From assembly GCA_040954595.2 (NCBI GenBank), contig CM082592.2, forward strand, positions 3,038,001 through 3,102,000: 64,000 bases of DNA. The letters are read 5' to 3'. The stretch comes from Balanoglossus misakiensis (Eukaryota; Hemichordata). Of this stretch, positions 37,601 through 48,300 are shown in pieces. The notes under the pieces were generated by a model, which did no database searches, was not told the origin of the DNA, and worked only from the letters and a program-made list of their open reading frames with translations. Each line of letters starts with the position of its first letter. Position 1 is the first letter of the stretch. A program made the translations under genes and the position numbers.

Positions 37601-38891
37601 TACTGTGTTTCTCTTTATTGTCCTGTATCATGCTTCATAAGATTTAGAATCTATTATATGAGGAGGCTTTCAATAACCATCTCTCTCACAAAAATAGAAA
37701 TTACGAAAAAATGACAATTTGCACTATATTGATGTACATTTAACTTTATAAAATAGGAAGTTTGATGACGGGATTGTTCCTCGGGATTCTGATTATTTGC
37801 CTGCTGCTGTTTATAGCTGCTCCAATGGTTGTGTACTTGGGATATCGGTACAGACTCAGATTGTTTTTGCTATTTCAAGGGGATTGGGAAATGAGTGGGG
37901 CCGACGGTATGTATTATCCTCAACAAGGTACAGTGGAGTATCGCTATAACGAACACTGTTATTACGAATATTCGGATATAACGAATGTGAACGGTGTCAA
38001 TACTTATAGGCTTATACTACGGAGTTTGTTTGAACACGCCCTTTCATTTGAATGTTTGATTATTTTGTGAGTGGCATTTAATTTGATGAAATGCAATTTG
38101 CTTAATGAGAAAGTCGAGAGGAAAGTTGCAAGAACATGCTCCTCCAAATGGACAACCAACATTTACACTATTTAATATCTCCTTGAAAAATGTCGAAGAT
38201 CATGAGAACTGAAACTGTCCTGTTTTATATCATCATGTGCTATCATTACAGAAAACAAACAGTTCGACGCTTTCATCTCGTATAGCAGCAAAGACAGTGA
38301 TTTTGTTGATGATGTCGCCAACTACTTTGATGGAACCTACACATTGCTAATCCATGAACGAGATTTTATTGGCGGCAAAGGTAGGTATTTCATTTTGTTA
38401 ATGTCAGTTAGCCTTCAAGATAGGGTGGACATTGGTTTAAGTTTCTCTCCCCAAAACCATGTTTTCTTCATCTTCCTTCTGTAGGCATATTCGATAATAT
38501 CGAAGAAGCATTCGATAATAGCAGAGCAGTAGTTTTGATAATATCAGCATCGTTCCTTGAGAGCGGCTATTGTGAGCATGAAGCCAGGGTTGCCATGGAC
38601 AACTTGATCAACAAGGGACAGAGAGTGATCCCTGTTTTGAAAGGCAACATCGACCAAACAAAGCTCCCGCCAGTTATTAAACGGATCGTGGAATCCATTA
38701 CCTACATTCAATGGCGCGACCGAGGCTTAGAAGAAGATAAAAAGAAGTTTTGGAGCGACCTTGAACATGCTCTTGGTCAAACTGCAAAGAAACCGAATGT
38801 AATCAGTTTCTGGAGGAAGACAATTGGGAAAATCACTGGCTGTGAAGGACACGTGCGTTACTCCAGGTTGGTTAATAACCAATCTGTTTAG
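28653..38891 (+). CDS. Cadherin/EGF/Ig/HYR transmembrane TIR receptor (935 aa model)
   Basis: Eighteen exons: 28653-28710, 30159-30259, 30894-30989, 31363-31443, 31694-31810, 32085-32297, 32543-32564, 32710-32837, 32950-33234, 34459-34654, 34784-34912, 35249-35459, 36139-36251, 36501-36632, 37295-37534, 37757-37906, 38252-38380, 38485-38891. All phases agree and the frame is open to the stop. Order: signal peptide (1-19), cadherin-like repeat, unrecognised region, EGF, Ig, EGF, HYR, membrane helix (about 712-735), TIR (from about 762). It should be a surface receptor with a Toll/IL-1R-type cytoplasmic tail. Ligand and adaptor are unknown. Exons from EGF1 onward mostly sit between phase-1 introns, as expected of shuffled modules. 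The 22-nt exon, the acceptor at 32085 (aaag) and the donor at 31443 (gttggc) are the weakest joins. The model skips the second tandem unit (33239-34195). Confidence 0.82.
29520..30110. repeat. AT-rich minisatellite in intron 1 of the right-arm receptor
   Basis: A nearly pure A/T stretch with a repeat unit of about 79 bp. The block attatttatatataatgaat followed by tatttataaataat recurs near 29842, 29921 and 29999, with weaker copies on both sides. It is absent at the matching place in the left arm. Confidence 0.85.
30159..32297 (+). CDS. Cadherin-like repeat of the right-arm receptor
   Basis: Five exons (30159-30259, 30894-30989, 31363-31443, 31694-31810, 32085-32297) form one module. The cadherin signatures are, in order, VRENTAIGTVIFSL, then ITNDNENGRFNVDPETGDIS and GYLDYDVDHEYTISI, then INIMVDDVEEWPPYY, where DDVEEWPP replaces the usual DxNDNxP linker. 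Four N-x-S/T sites and cysteine pairs (QGMCLLNC) suggest an extracellular fold. Introns inside the repeat are phase 0. Calcium-binding residues are only partly kept (DYD and the glutamate in REN). Confidence 0.75.
32282..34195. repeat. 957-bp tandem duplication inside the right-arm receptor
   Basis: Unit 1 (32282-33238) and unit 2 (33239 to about 34195) are direct copies with a constant offset of 957 bp; the left arm has one unit only. The junction joins ...TTTGTGTATGC to ACAAGAGTTTTCTGGTACGT, that is, the donor side of one exon to the end of another. In unit 2 the exon matching 32950-33234 carries one extra base near 33946, creating a TAA at 33956-33958, and its donor region has been rearranged. 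Unit 1 keeps all frames. Confidence 0.88.
32543..34654 (+). CDS. Unrecognised cysteine-bearing ectodomain region
   Basis: Exons 32543-32564, 32710-32837, 32950-33234 and 34459-34654 encode about 210 residues between the cadherin repeat and the first EGF. Visible pieces are WYTRVRGKTEFHDLSKTDVK, DFHLICPKCTMGHHFIDMN, PRTLIVYAYNTLSC and ENFPPDAKINEEWFHETNN. No family comes to mind; a divergent second cadherin-like or other beta-sandwich fold is possible. The phases close only with the 22-nt exon and a donor reading TTTGT-gtatg, so internal joins are uncertain. The left arm preserves the same joins. Confidence 0.5.
33500..34190 (+). pseudogene. Decayed duplicate exons (second tandem unit)
   Basis: Copies of the exons at 32543-32564, 32710-32837 and 32950-33234 lie at 33500-33521, 33667-33794 and from 33905 on. 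The first two are still open. The third is frameshifted and stopped after 17 codons, and its 3' end has a 6-bp insertion (gacgtg near 34154) and lost its donor. Splicing them in would truncate the receptor, so they are probably intronic leftovers. Confidence 0.7.
34196..34320. repeat. Foldback element, right-arm copy, eroded
   Basis: This is homologous to 21640-21764 on the opposite strand but missing the outer left arm and the nearby donor region, and it contains a long C tract followed by an A run. The gccttcgggcttgg and cagtctgttttggggg blocks identify it. Confidence 0.6.
34784..37534 (+). CDS. EGF-Ig-EGF-HYR module block of the right-arm receptor
   Basis: EGF1 (34784-34912) is MEGF/Tie-like, GCPKGQYGFKCDKMCICKND through CKCKPGWHGAACD. 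The Ig domain is split over 35249-35459 (LTCTIQNI, MSWTLNHE) and 36139-36251 (LTDKTEGIYECQVTD, the Y-x-C of strand F). EGF2 (36501-36632) reads CSPNKYGTSCNMSC to CKDGWTGAHC. HYR (37295-37534) starts PPTIEGCPQDIT and has FPVGTTMVRYAVTDSANNTA, the family hallmark. Tie-type EGF, Ig and HYR modules usually mediate adhesion or ligand contact. Confidence 0.88.
35506..35913. mobile_element. TTAA-site insertion in the Ig intron of the right arm only
   Basis: The left arm reads ...gttttgTTAACCAAAAGTGG... where the right arm reads ...gttttgTTAA-AGGGGAAATCC, about 400 bp, then GTGGTAAG. The empty site in the left arm shows the element entered at TTAA after duplication, with a small loss at its right border. 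The first 165 bp match 49518-49684. The distal half is a hairpin (ccgattggtgtcactg at 35734 and its complement ending near 35912). Confidence 0.8.
37757..38891 (+). CDS. Transmembrane helix and TIR domain of the right-arm receptor
   Basis: Exon 37757-37906 encodes a helix (GILIICLLLFIAAPMVVYLGY) followed by a basic stop-transfer stretch (RYRLRL). The TIR domain spans 38252-38380 and 38485-38891: FDAFISYSSKDSDFV (box 1), LLIHERDFIGGK (box 2, BB-loop), FDNIEEAFDNSRAVVLIISA, SGYCEHEARVAMDNL, RVIPVLKG, and FWSDLEHAL (box 3 region). It ends about 25 residues after NVISFWRKTIGK. Toll/IL-1R TIR domains recruit adaptors such as MyD88; here the usual BB-loop proline is glycine. Confidence 0.92.
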
Positions 38892-39155
38892 TGGTGTTCA
38901 TACAAACGGGGGGGGGGGGAGATAACTTTCCATATCGGATGACACGATTGTCATTCGATTCTACACCACACTGGTGCCATTGAAGAATACTTTTGTGGTC
39001 GTTGTCTAATATTACCCTGCATTAATGTTGGGTTACCACCAGAACTTCCTCGACGTATACAGAGTGCTCTGCTTTTCTAAACACACGGTTGCTTTAATTA
39101 CCATATACTGTGGATTTTCTCAGGCATAATTAAAAAGATGAAATCATTTCCTTTT

Positions 39156-39463
39156 AGTTTCGGATTCACAGACCAGGGCGAATGGCATTTGCATATACAT
39201 GTATTCGCGGCAACATAACCTACGGAGGTGATGATGCTGAAATACTTGCGTTGATTGGAGTTGTGATTTGCAGAGATGAAACGAGGTACTCATGTCAACA
39301 GTATACTTGACAAAGAGGTGACTAGTGCTTTAGTCTCCCTTGACATCAAACACTTCTATGAACCTTTCAATTTCTTCCTCATCAAATGAATAAGTCTCTT
39401 AAGAACAGTGTGCCTTTCTTTCTGTCACATTGCAATAACTTTGCATTCAATGTAAAATGTTGT
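39156..39463. repeat. Direct copy of the palindrome-spacer repeat
   Basis: It aligns along its length with 27149-27452 in the same orientation. It contains a short open stretch ending in YSCQQYT and a stop, which is also open in the spacer copy although many codons differ. I do not recognise a protein family. It lies about 90 bp outside the end of right-arm homology. Confidence 0.75.
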
Positions 39464-42400
39464 TGAATTTCTCTGGTAAACAAATTAATTTATAGCTTTG
39501 CCATAAAATAATCTGAGAAAAAAAATTGTTCTGGCTCTTGCCCGGATCTTATTGTACCTTTGGATAAGCTTTAATGGTTATAGTATTCGGTATAAAACGT
39601 ATTGTCATATTGTATAAATACACAGACTAGATTGGCGGTTCCGCCTTATTCGGCCCAATGACGAGATGTATTTGGTCATAAACTGCCACGCCTACTCATT
39701 GCATATTCATAAGTTCACGCTGTCAATAGAAAGCTCCGTGAGTTCCAGTGGCAGCAGTACCATTCCACCAGTATTCTAAATTCTCTCACAAAACTATCAG
39801 TTTAAAAAATTGTACGAACGTATAACAGGTATGTTCTTCGCTTGCTTCCCGCAAAACCCCCAGAAAGACTGCGCCTGTGGTTGACTTCATGCTTCGATTC
39901 AGCCCTTATGATCTACGTGAATAACAGAACATTTTTCTTCATTAAGGTATGTGCTTTTAATATTTCATACTACCATTATTTACAACCTAATAATAATTGT
40001 CAGCTTATGCGGTTGGCGTTTGCGTCTGTCAGATTCTGCGGGATATTCTGTAAACGTTGTGTAAACGGTATTCGTTATGATGTATTTATGTCCACCTTTT
40101 TAATGTTTTCTTTTAAATGTGCAAATGGTCGTCAAGGAAATTTAACAGAGCGAATTAGGGTGTGCTGATCACAGGGCCAGTTTTGACGGACAGACAACTT
40201 TCAGTGAATACAATAAACTGGAGCTAAAATATTTACTGGGCAGACATTTTCTTATTGCTTTCTTTACGTGAAGAATGGTTGTCAAACACTATCAACTGTC
40301 AAGTATACACGTACTTAAAATATTCCTTGCCCACTATACCTCTGTTGCAATTTCACCGGTTGTCTTGGCGATACAACCGGACCGTAAAACTATATTCTCT
40401 TTTCACGAAACACGCCAGTGTTCAATCAATGTATTTCCCCTAAACGGACTATTTTATTAGGACGCGAATGAGAGAAAATCATGGAATCTACATAAGAAAA
40501 CAATACGGCAGGCTTAATTAGTGTGCAAGTTTTGACCCCTGACTAGCGGTCTCATTTATTACTGACTAGCATTTTATTGAAATGAACATGCCTTTAATCT
40601 CGGAATACACGGGCTTGTATAGAATCACGGCCGCTCAGGTTCCTTTTCAGATTTTTATTAAACGTATACTAAGCATGTCGCTCACCCATAACGTCATAAC
40701 TTGTTTCTATAACGTATATGTCAACTTGCGCAAAGTTTATCCTATTCAAGACGTTTTTTATCAATTTTTTCTCAATATGTCAAGGCCAGGGCGACCCAAT
40801 TATGTTTAGATTCTCATTACAATTACAAAATTAAACTATTTTCGACTGAACCTTAATTACTTAGCTAAACCATGCTTTCTCTAATGAAAGTTGGAGCGAG
40901 TCTATTCTAACAGGTAATCGATACTCCTGCTTCTCGTTCACATAGAGAGCCTATTCAATTATGGCTCCAAAATATATTTACATATTTAGATTTCAATGGA
41001 TTTAATTTAAAATAACCTGCAATGGTCTAGTTTACTTACATCATGTTGCTGTTTGAACATTGTTTTCGTTTTGTTTTGTATCAAAGTTTAAAAGATAAGC
41101 TAAACAACCTACAGGTCGTTTGGATAAACTATATATGTAGAAAGCTGATGGAAGGATGGGATTTTGTCTATTGAATGACATCCAATGAAATTCATTGGTC
41201 CATGGCTGACAAACCATGAACAGGTTTCAATCGATCCAGAGAAGACAGATTCTTCTTGGTGTTGTTTGCAATGATGTCTAGTGCATCAATCAGTGTTTGG
41301 AGAATCCAGAGTAAGTCCAACCGCTGGTTTTGAATATTCCATCAATTGCCTATAGAATAGAAAGAAATGTACGTTTGACATTACGCTTGTGTTCGTCAGG
41401 TTATATTCTCTAGCATGAATTCAAATCGTACACTCGTTCGGTTGTCAATGTCGCACCTGTAATGACATGTTTTAGCACACGACGGTAAAGGAAATCCGGT
41501 TTTCTTATAGAAAGCGAACCCATGAAAATAATGAATGAGCAATTTTCGTGTTCGGTATTTTTTATTAATCTATTAAAGCTCACATCAATCCAATTTTTCC
41601 GTCCTCCCTCTGTTCAATGTATATGTGCTTGACGCAAGCACGAACCTTTGTGTTTGAGTTCTACCTCCGCCATATTCATCAGTAAATTACTGGTCTCTTT
41701 TCATGTCAATTACTACCGACTCCGTTGGAATCAATTTAGTCGTTTTCTCACCAAACACCGCAGAATTCTACTATAGATTCGCTTCCCTTTGTTAACGCTT
41801 TAGTGTTGCGCTCAACCTTCACGTCAGTACCTATGCCCCTACAACTCAGTTGCAATGTGCAAACATATTTTCACAGCCCTTGGGCACAGCCTCATATGTA
41901 AAAAAATACGAAATATGCTCTGCCATGATAATAACACGTTTTCTCTGTGCAAAGGGTCATCCTTTAAATTGACTACTTGCAACCTAAGGTAGACGTATTT
42001 TTTCAGTTTCAAAGGATTGAGTGAATTAGTATATGTTGGACAAAATATGCAGTTTTGCTCTATTGACATTTTGCTGGAGGAATCACACCACTTATCCCAA
42101 GTGGCGAGTATCTAGCGGGACTCACTCCAAATTTTACATATTTTTTCCACAATAAAATACTTCAAATATATTCCCTATCCTTTAAAATCCTCACCATTAA
42201 GCCATATTACTTGTATTTGCATCAGTTCGTCATCTCTCGATGGGTGACGTTGTTTAATGTCATGAATGCCGACGTTTAAAGTTATAGCTATTTTTATTAT
42301 CGTAAAAGTTGATACCGAGTTGCAAGATAGAGTAGATTTGCATAACAGACATCCATTGAATATTCGGCATTACTTATGATTTTGAATGATTACTCACTAA

Positions 42401-45328
42401 CATAGTAATAAATCGGATTGTCCTTTCTACAAAATACGGAAAAGTGGAATGGTTATTGGATACACGAACCTGACGTAAAGATTCATATTATACAGTTCTA
42501 TTAGAATATATTTTTTTTCTTTGAATTTCATAAGGCCTCTGTCACATTTTACGTAACAAATGGCGAACGTTGGCAAACTAATAACGCCAATGCATATTTT
42601 ATGTAGCTAAGAAATGTGAAAATGCTTGCGACCATACCAGAGCATGGCATACGTTTCCACGAAGGAAAGTGGCCCAGGCTTTGTTTACAATCCATGTATG
42701 AATATGAAACGTGTTACTTTCAGCGCGGTCGGGAAAAGCAGCCCTGAGTTCGTTTTAATAACTTCCATTAACTTTTGCGTTATTGAAACATTATTATCGC
42801 AGAGAATAAAACGTTTACAGTGCTCCATGCTATTAAGCAGAAATCTCGGTGAAATATTTCCCGCGGTGACTGACTCGTGGCAATGTAGTTCCCTGGTACA
42901 TGTAATTACACTGACCGCCATGGTAATTGTTTTCATCAGATGTGAACATGTCGTGTTTGAGAGAGCGCGGCGACTGGGTTGGTCCAGTACGCGTAGATTC
43001 TCCAGAATTTCAGAATCTGGCGAGCATGTTATTAATTGCATAGGCAGATAGTTTAATACGTAAAAAGTACCATGCGCGACGAGCTGCTCAAACAAGTCCT
43101 CCAGATTACACACACACACACACACAAACAATTCTGGCCTCACTATTTAGCTACGATAAATTAAGTATGAATCATTAAAGTATAGGAAGATGAAAAAAGA
43201 CGTATTATAATTCAGATACTTCAATGTTCAGATACAGGGACGAAAAATTGTAAATGAATATAAATGAGTGAGCTGGTGTAGTGCGTGAGAGCTATCATTG
43301 TTCCAGTCGTTCACATCTATAGGTACATGTCTTTTGAGAGTTTGAAATCACCTGAACTTTACACGGTGTCTTCCCGAGGGTTTAATTCTATAATTACCGG
43401 TAAAATAACACATCCAGTGTAAATAGCGCCATGTAGCACTAATGGAAAACACACGTTGAATGGAATAGATGTACAACAACAGATTGTATACAAATTTGCA
43501 TTGCTCCTTTCATTGCATCAATGAAGCGCGGGAGAATGGGGAATGTTAAATGGTGTAAAGATAGGCGGGCAATTTTAAATAAAGTACTTTCTCCATCGCC
43601 AATTGCGTTTTTGTCCCCGGACGATCGGTGGAGATTAAATGAACACTGGTTGGCTAAACATTGTTGGTATAAATGGCGAAAGAATAAGTCGAATATAGCA
43701 GTACAGTATACAGTAGGGTTGATACAAGATTCTAGAGAGTAACGAAAATTGATAGCGGGATGCATAAAGTGATTTTACGTATTGGTTTGGGTGTGGCACA
43801 ACCCTTTAAAGGGACAACACGTACATTCATTACGCGTTAATCAATACTGATTGTACCAGATGAGGTAAACCTTTATCCTGCAAGTCTGGGACCCCCATTT
43901 AAATCTACTATGTCAATGTCCGCCACTTTGAAATTCTTTTGATCCTTGCTTTTTATTTCTTGATTATATTAATGGTTGTTTCTGCATCTGTTCACGCCAA
44001 GGCCTGGTCATTATGGTGAAATTGTGCCTGGCATCATTCTAATGCACAAATTCTCTATGGTCGTTTGACATTATGATTTCGGCAAACGTGAAACTAAAAC
44101 TGAAATAAGACACTTACTACAGTCAATGACGTTTGCAGTAACCTGAGTGAAGAGGCTTGTTCGTTGAAGAGCATTCTTAACAGTGGACATAATGCACAAC
44201 GTGGATTTTAATCTCACTGATCCCCAAGTTAAACCAAAATGTAACGGACACTTTCAGTAATTCTTTCCAATATCTTTCAGTAGATCCCTACATTTAAGAA
44301 TTAATGTGTAGCCCAAGATAGCTTAGGAGTCTATTTCACTTTATTAACAGTTTATTGAACCCCGGGCATTTGTATGAAAGTCTGATTTGTTGTGTGCAAT
44401 AGTAGACCTTATCAATTTACTCCAATGAATAACCTCTAAGCTCGGCAACTAATTTCACTAGAGCTATTCAGAATTTGTTTTATGATATTAATATTCGCAT
44501 ATTTTCTTTCATTATGTCTTGCCACAGTTTCCATGCAAACCGCAATTTCATATCCGCTTGGGAAACATTCCCCGAAGAGTAGACTCTGGATTTGATGTAG
44601 TTAAATTCCCACACAAGGTAGGAGTTTAATATTAGCATTTGATAGTGATTAAACCCCATAATCACATTTTCCATGTGGTCAAAATCCGGTCCGATAGTAA
44701 AATGTCCTATCTGTAAGAGAACGCAAGTCCGTAAGCCGCATACACCGGTAGCAACGACGTCAGTTTTGCAAGACTAATATAGAGCAAATGACGTCATTGT
44801 AAATAACAATTGGCAAGGAAATGTGCCTCGCTCGTTTTGGAATGATCGATCTACATGTAAATGGCTATAGGATTCAATCTTATGTTTTGCGTTACTTACA
44901 CGAAATATATCATAAATCAAATTTTACAATGATGAATCCTTCACGGCACTGGCATGATGTATTGCGGAGCCCTCGGTTGTACGGTGGAAGGGCCTTTGTA
45001 AGGTCGGACCATTTCCGCCGTACAGCAGCGTGTACACGGGTAAAGATTAAAGTGGAAGAAAATGCTCGTATTGCGCGTGCTCAAATGGTTTAATAAATGT
45101 TGTGGACGATTCATATCATATATCTTCTTCTACCAAAATTCCCGCGGTTTTCAGTTCATTAAACGTCTTTTCAACTTAGGTTATAATCTGCCATAATCGG
45201 CGTCTGCAAAGTCACAATTGTGAAGTGACCGTGGAAAAAACACCCAAATAAGATACTGATTGTTAAAAAACATTCATTTTCAGATCATATAACATAAACG
45301 TGTTTTCCATCGTGGTATCACATCAAAC
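39464..45328. other. About 6 kb without a supported gene
   Basis: No chain of exons with consistent phases was found on either strand. Several isolated frames occur (for example opposing frames of about 140-150 codons at 42626-43143), but they lack splice context and recognisable protein sequence. The segment has few evident repeats apart from a short (ac)n at about 43107-43127 and a TTAA-AGGGACAAC motif at 43806, which resembles one end of the MITE at 14495. It may hold regulatory DNA for the mosaic gene downstream. Confidence 0.5.
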
Positions 45329-45392
45329 ATGGATATATCGAGTTCACTGCTTATCTTTGTTATCCATTTATGGAAAATATCCTTGTGCCAAG
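45329..45392 (+). CDS. Signal-peptide exon of the mosaic gene
   Basis: The ATG at 45329 opens MDISSSLLIFVIHLWKISLC, a short hydrophobic N-terminus typical of a secretory signal, followed by a gtaag donor in phase 1. No in-frame ATG nearby offers a better start. Confidence 0.85.
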
Positions 45393-48300
45393 GTAAGAAT
45401 CCATTCATTATACCTACAGAACTATCAATATAAAGTGACTGTTAACCGGTAGTCCTGAGGGAGTGTTCAGACATAACTTCCGGGGCGGGAGGATTTTCCA
45501 TTTTCTTGGTGATTTATTTCTATGCCCCCCAAAGTTACGACAAAAATTGATGGTCCCCCTTGGAGTTTACGATTTTTTTCCTTAGACCGCCCTCATATAC
45601 ACATCAAAAGATATTTCCCACAGATTTTGTTCATTTTGCTTATAAAATGCGGAGACAGTCCAGTGGGAGCATTAGATATTTTCTATTTTCTCTGTTTTGT
45701 TTTGTTTTGTCCTTTAGACTTGGAACCAAATGCTCCTGAATTTGTTTATCCCGTCAATGCATCGCCAACATCATTAAAAATAGGATGGAGTGCAGTGTCG
45801 GGTGAAATCGAAGGATATGAAATATGTATTTCTCCATTTGTTGATTCTTCATGCAAAAGTGTCCAATTTCTTTCGAAGAAGCCAACACGGTACACAATCA
45901 CTGGTTTGATACCCAGTACAAATTACCAAGTGGACGTTGTCTCATGGGTAGACACTGTTCATGGCAAGTTAAGAAGTACACCAACTGGTGTCTTGATGAC
46001 AACAGGTAATGTTATTTGGGCGGGGAGATAATGGTTTCTTTCATAATACAACCCTCAATTATTGATGACATATGTATGTCAGAGTGGTTGCTTCTTCCTT
46101 TGCATAAAGATTTTTTAAAGTAGTGCCATATAGGTCAGGTATTTTCTACTATTTTCAAAACGCCTGACATTTTTGCCAGATGCTTTATCATCGCTGGTTG
46201 TCTGTTGTGTTGTGTGCTATTTTGTGTTTGTCTTTGCACCTGGCCATGTAAGCATGATATTTGACCTATAGTTTATGAATAATGGGCATGATCACGATCA
46301 TAGTAAAGACAGCACTCAGCTCATCCCACAATTATGCAAAAGCTAACACATAAGTTATTTATTTCTTTAACACTTTAAGCTCTTTCTGAGATTAATAGAC
46401 AAATTTAAATATGAGTTTGGACATCATTGATTGAAAAAATCGCAATGAGTATGGGAAGAAATAACACATCAACAATATCCATCGTACCATTATGTGTTCA
46501 GATTAAACTTTATTATTGGGGGGGGGGGGAAGAAAACTTGTATCCTGTGCCGTTTAATTTGTTGTTTTAATATAAGTCTGTACTTTGTTATTTACAGAGA
46601 ATGGTGAAACAGATACTATGTATATAACAGATTTTACCAGTGACAGTATTACAATAGTATGGTCAAGTGGCGATTTTGGAACCAATTTTACCTACAAATT
46701 GTCGTGTAAATCTGACACTGGAACGAATTCAACAGTATTAAGGCATCCACTTGATGAGAGGAGATTTGTTTTTGAAGGGCTGACACCAGCAACTGGTCAT
46801 AGTATCTCATTAAATGTACCAGGCACAGAAATGAACGTGGTAAAACAACAAAGTACAAGTAAGCACCTTTTCAGACGTTCTTACTTATACATCAAATAGA
46901 TTTGGGATACCAAATACTGGCAAATCACATATGACATTGTGCTGCACATGCACTTTAACATGTTCTTACGGATTTCAGTTTTGTATATAAGACCAGTATA
47001 GTGTTATTGTATACCAAGTGTTCTGTAATAGGAAAAACATAATGTCACATACAATGTAGTTTTACATAGAGAAACTAGGCCGTATCTCAACACCCGTTAT
47101 ATTAACTTGTTGTACGATGATGTTGGAATCTGAAAACAATGTGATGTTAATTATCTATGGCTCAATATTTCAGGACCGCGCCAACCACGTCATATTTCTC
47201 TTCGATCTCCCAGTTCAACCAGTATTGATGTCATCTGGCAAGCGCCGCAAGGTGAAATTGATAAGTACGAAATAGTGTACTACGCTAATGAGTGGTTGTT
47301 GCCAATGTCAGTTCAAGTTATGGACACTTCAGCTACAGTTCACCTCACACTCAGAAATTTGTCAGCGTCTACAGTATACACTGTCTCTGTAGCAGCATTG
47401 GTCACACAGTACAATGACACTTTGTATAGTGTCTATGTATCTGATTCTATAAGAACTGGTAAGTACAAATATACATCCTTTACATAGCACATATGTCCTT
47501 CCTTCATGTTTAATTTCTAATGTTCTAGCTTATTTTCATGTATTTAAACAGTGTTATGTTTGATGAACAAGGTCATTTTGTATCTGGAAGGAACAACTTA
47601 TACTTGCAGCATTTTGAATTGTCGCTCATAGTTGGTGCGGTTTATATGCCGTTTTTATGTGCATAAAATGTATACCATTGGCAGAAATTAGTTAAACATT
47701 CTATATTCTGTTAGATAGTCATTTTTTTACATTTTGTTTGCTAAGCCACCCATTGATACCTAGTGAGGCATTTACAATTTATTACAGAAGACAACAGAGA
47801 AAATAATGAATGTTTTGGAATCTTAAATGGCCGCTGTGAGAATGGTGGTACCTGCACTGCCGTGAGTCAAAGTAGATTTACCTGCACATGTCCTCCTGAA
47901 TGGCATGGTCAATTTTGTAATACAGGTAAGTTGTACCTGTGTTTCATAGTACATGCACATGTAATTATTAATTATGTGGTGAGAAAAGTTCATACGATGT
48001 GTTTAAGATCATTTACGGTGGAGAATATACAGAGGAATTAGTAAAGTGAAACATTTAGAAAGAATACATGAAAACCCACATTTCAGGAGGCAGCAGCTAT
48101 AAGTTTTTAACATTCTGAACAATATTTGTGCAAATCAAAGTTGTATGAGATGATGTCTTTGGTGAATGTTGGCTCGATCATCTAACAACTAGAATGTTGA
48201 CGAAGCCATATTAGGTCCTCATTTACGCATAATTATGCAAAATTTAAAAAGATTTCACATTATTCACATTTGCTTCAATATTTAAATGAATACGTTTTAT

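Larger units (their letters stand above)
27518..39070 (+). repeat. Right arm of giant imperfect palindrome
   Basis: This is the inverted partner of 17030-27142, longer by about 1.4 kb because of a 957-bp tandem duplication (32282-34195), an insertion at 35506-35913, and a cadherin-exon block (about 30157-30582) missing from the left arm. The segment just inside each promoter also differs: an AT-rich minisatellite at 29520-30110 here, an unrelated sequence at about 24490-24925 on the left. Confidence 0.9.

Noticed and set aside
42626-43143. Opposing open frames of about 141 and 152 codons
   Set aside because: Both strands are open over the same bases, neither has splice context or recognisable protein sequence, and one starts in an (ac)n repeat. 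Chance is the simplest explanation.
43806-43822. A possible third TTAA MITE
   Set aside because: Only one end-like motif (TTAA-AGGGACAAC) was found, with no matching inverted end nearby, so a full element is not supported.
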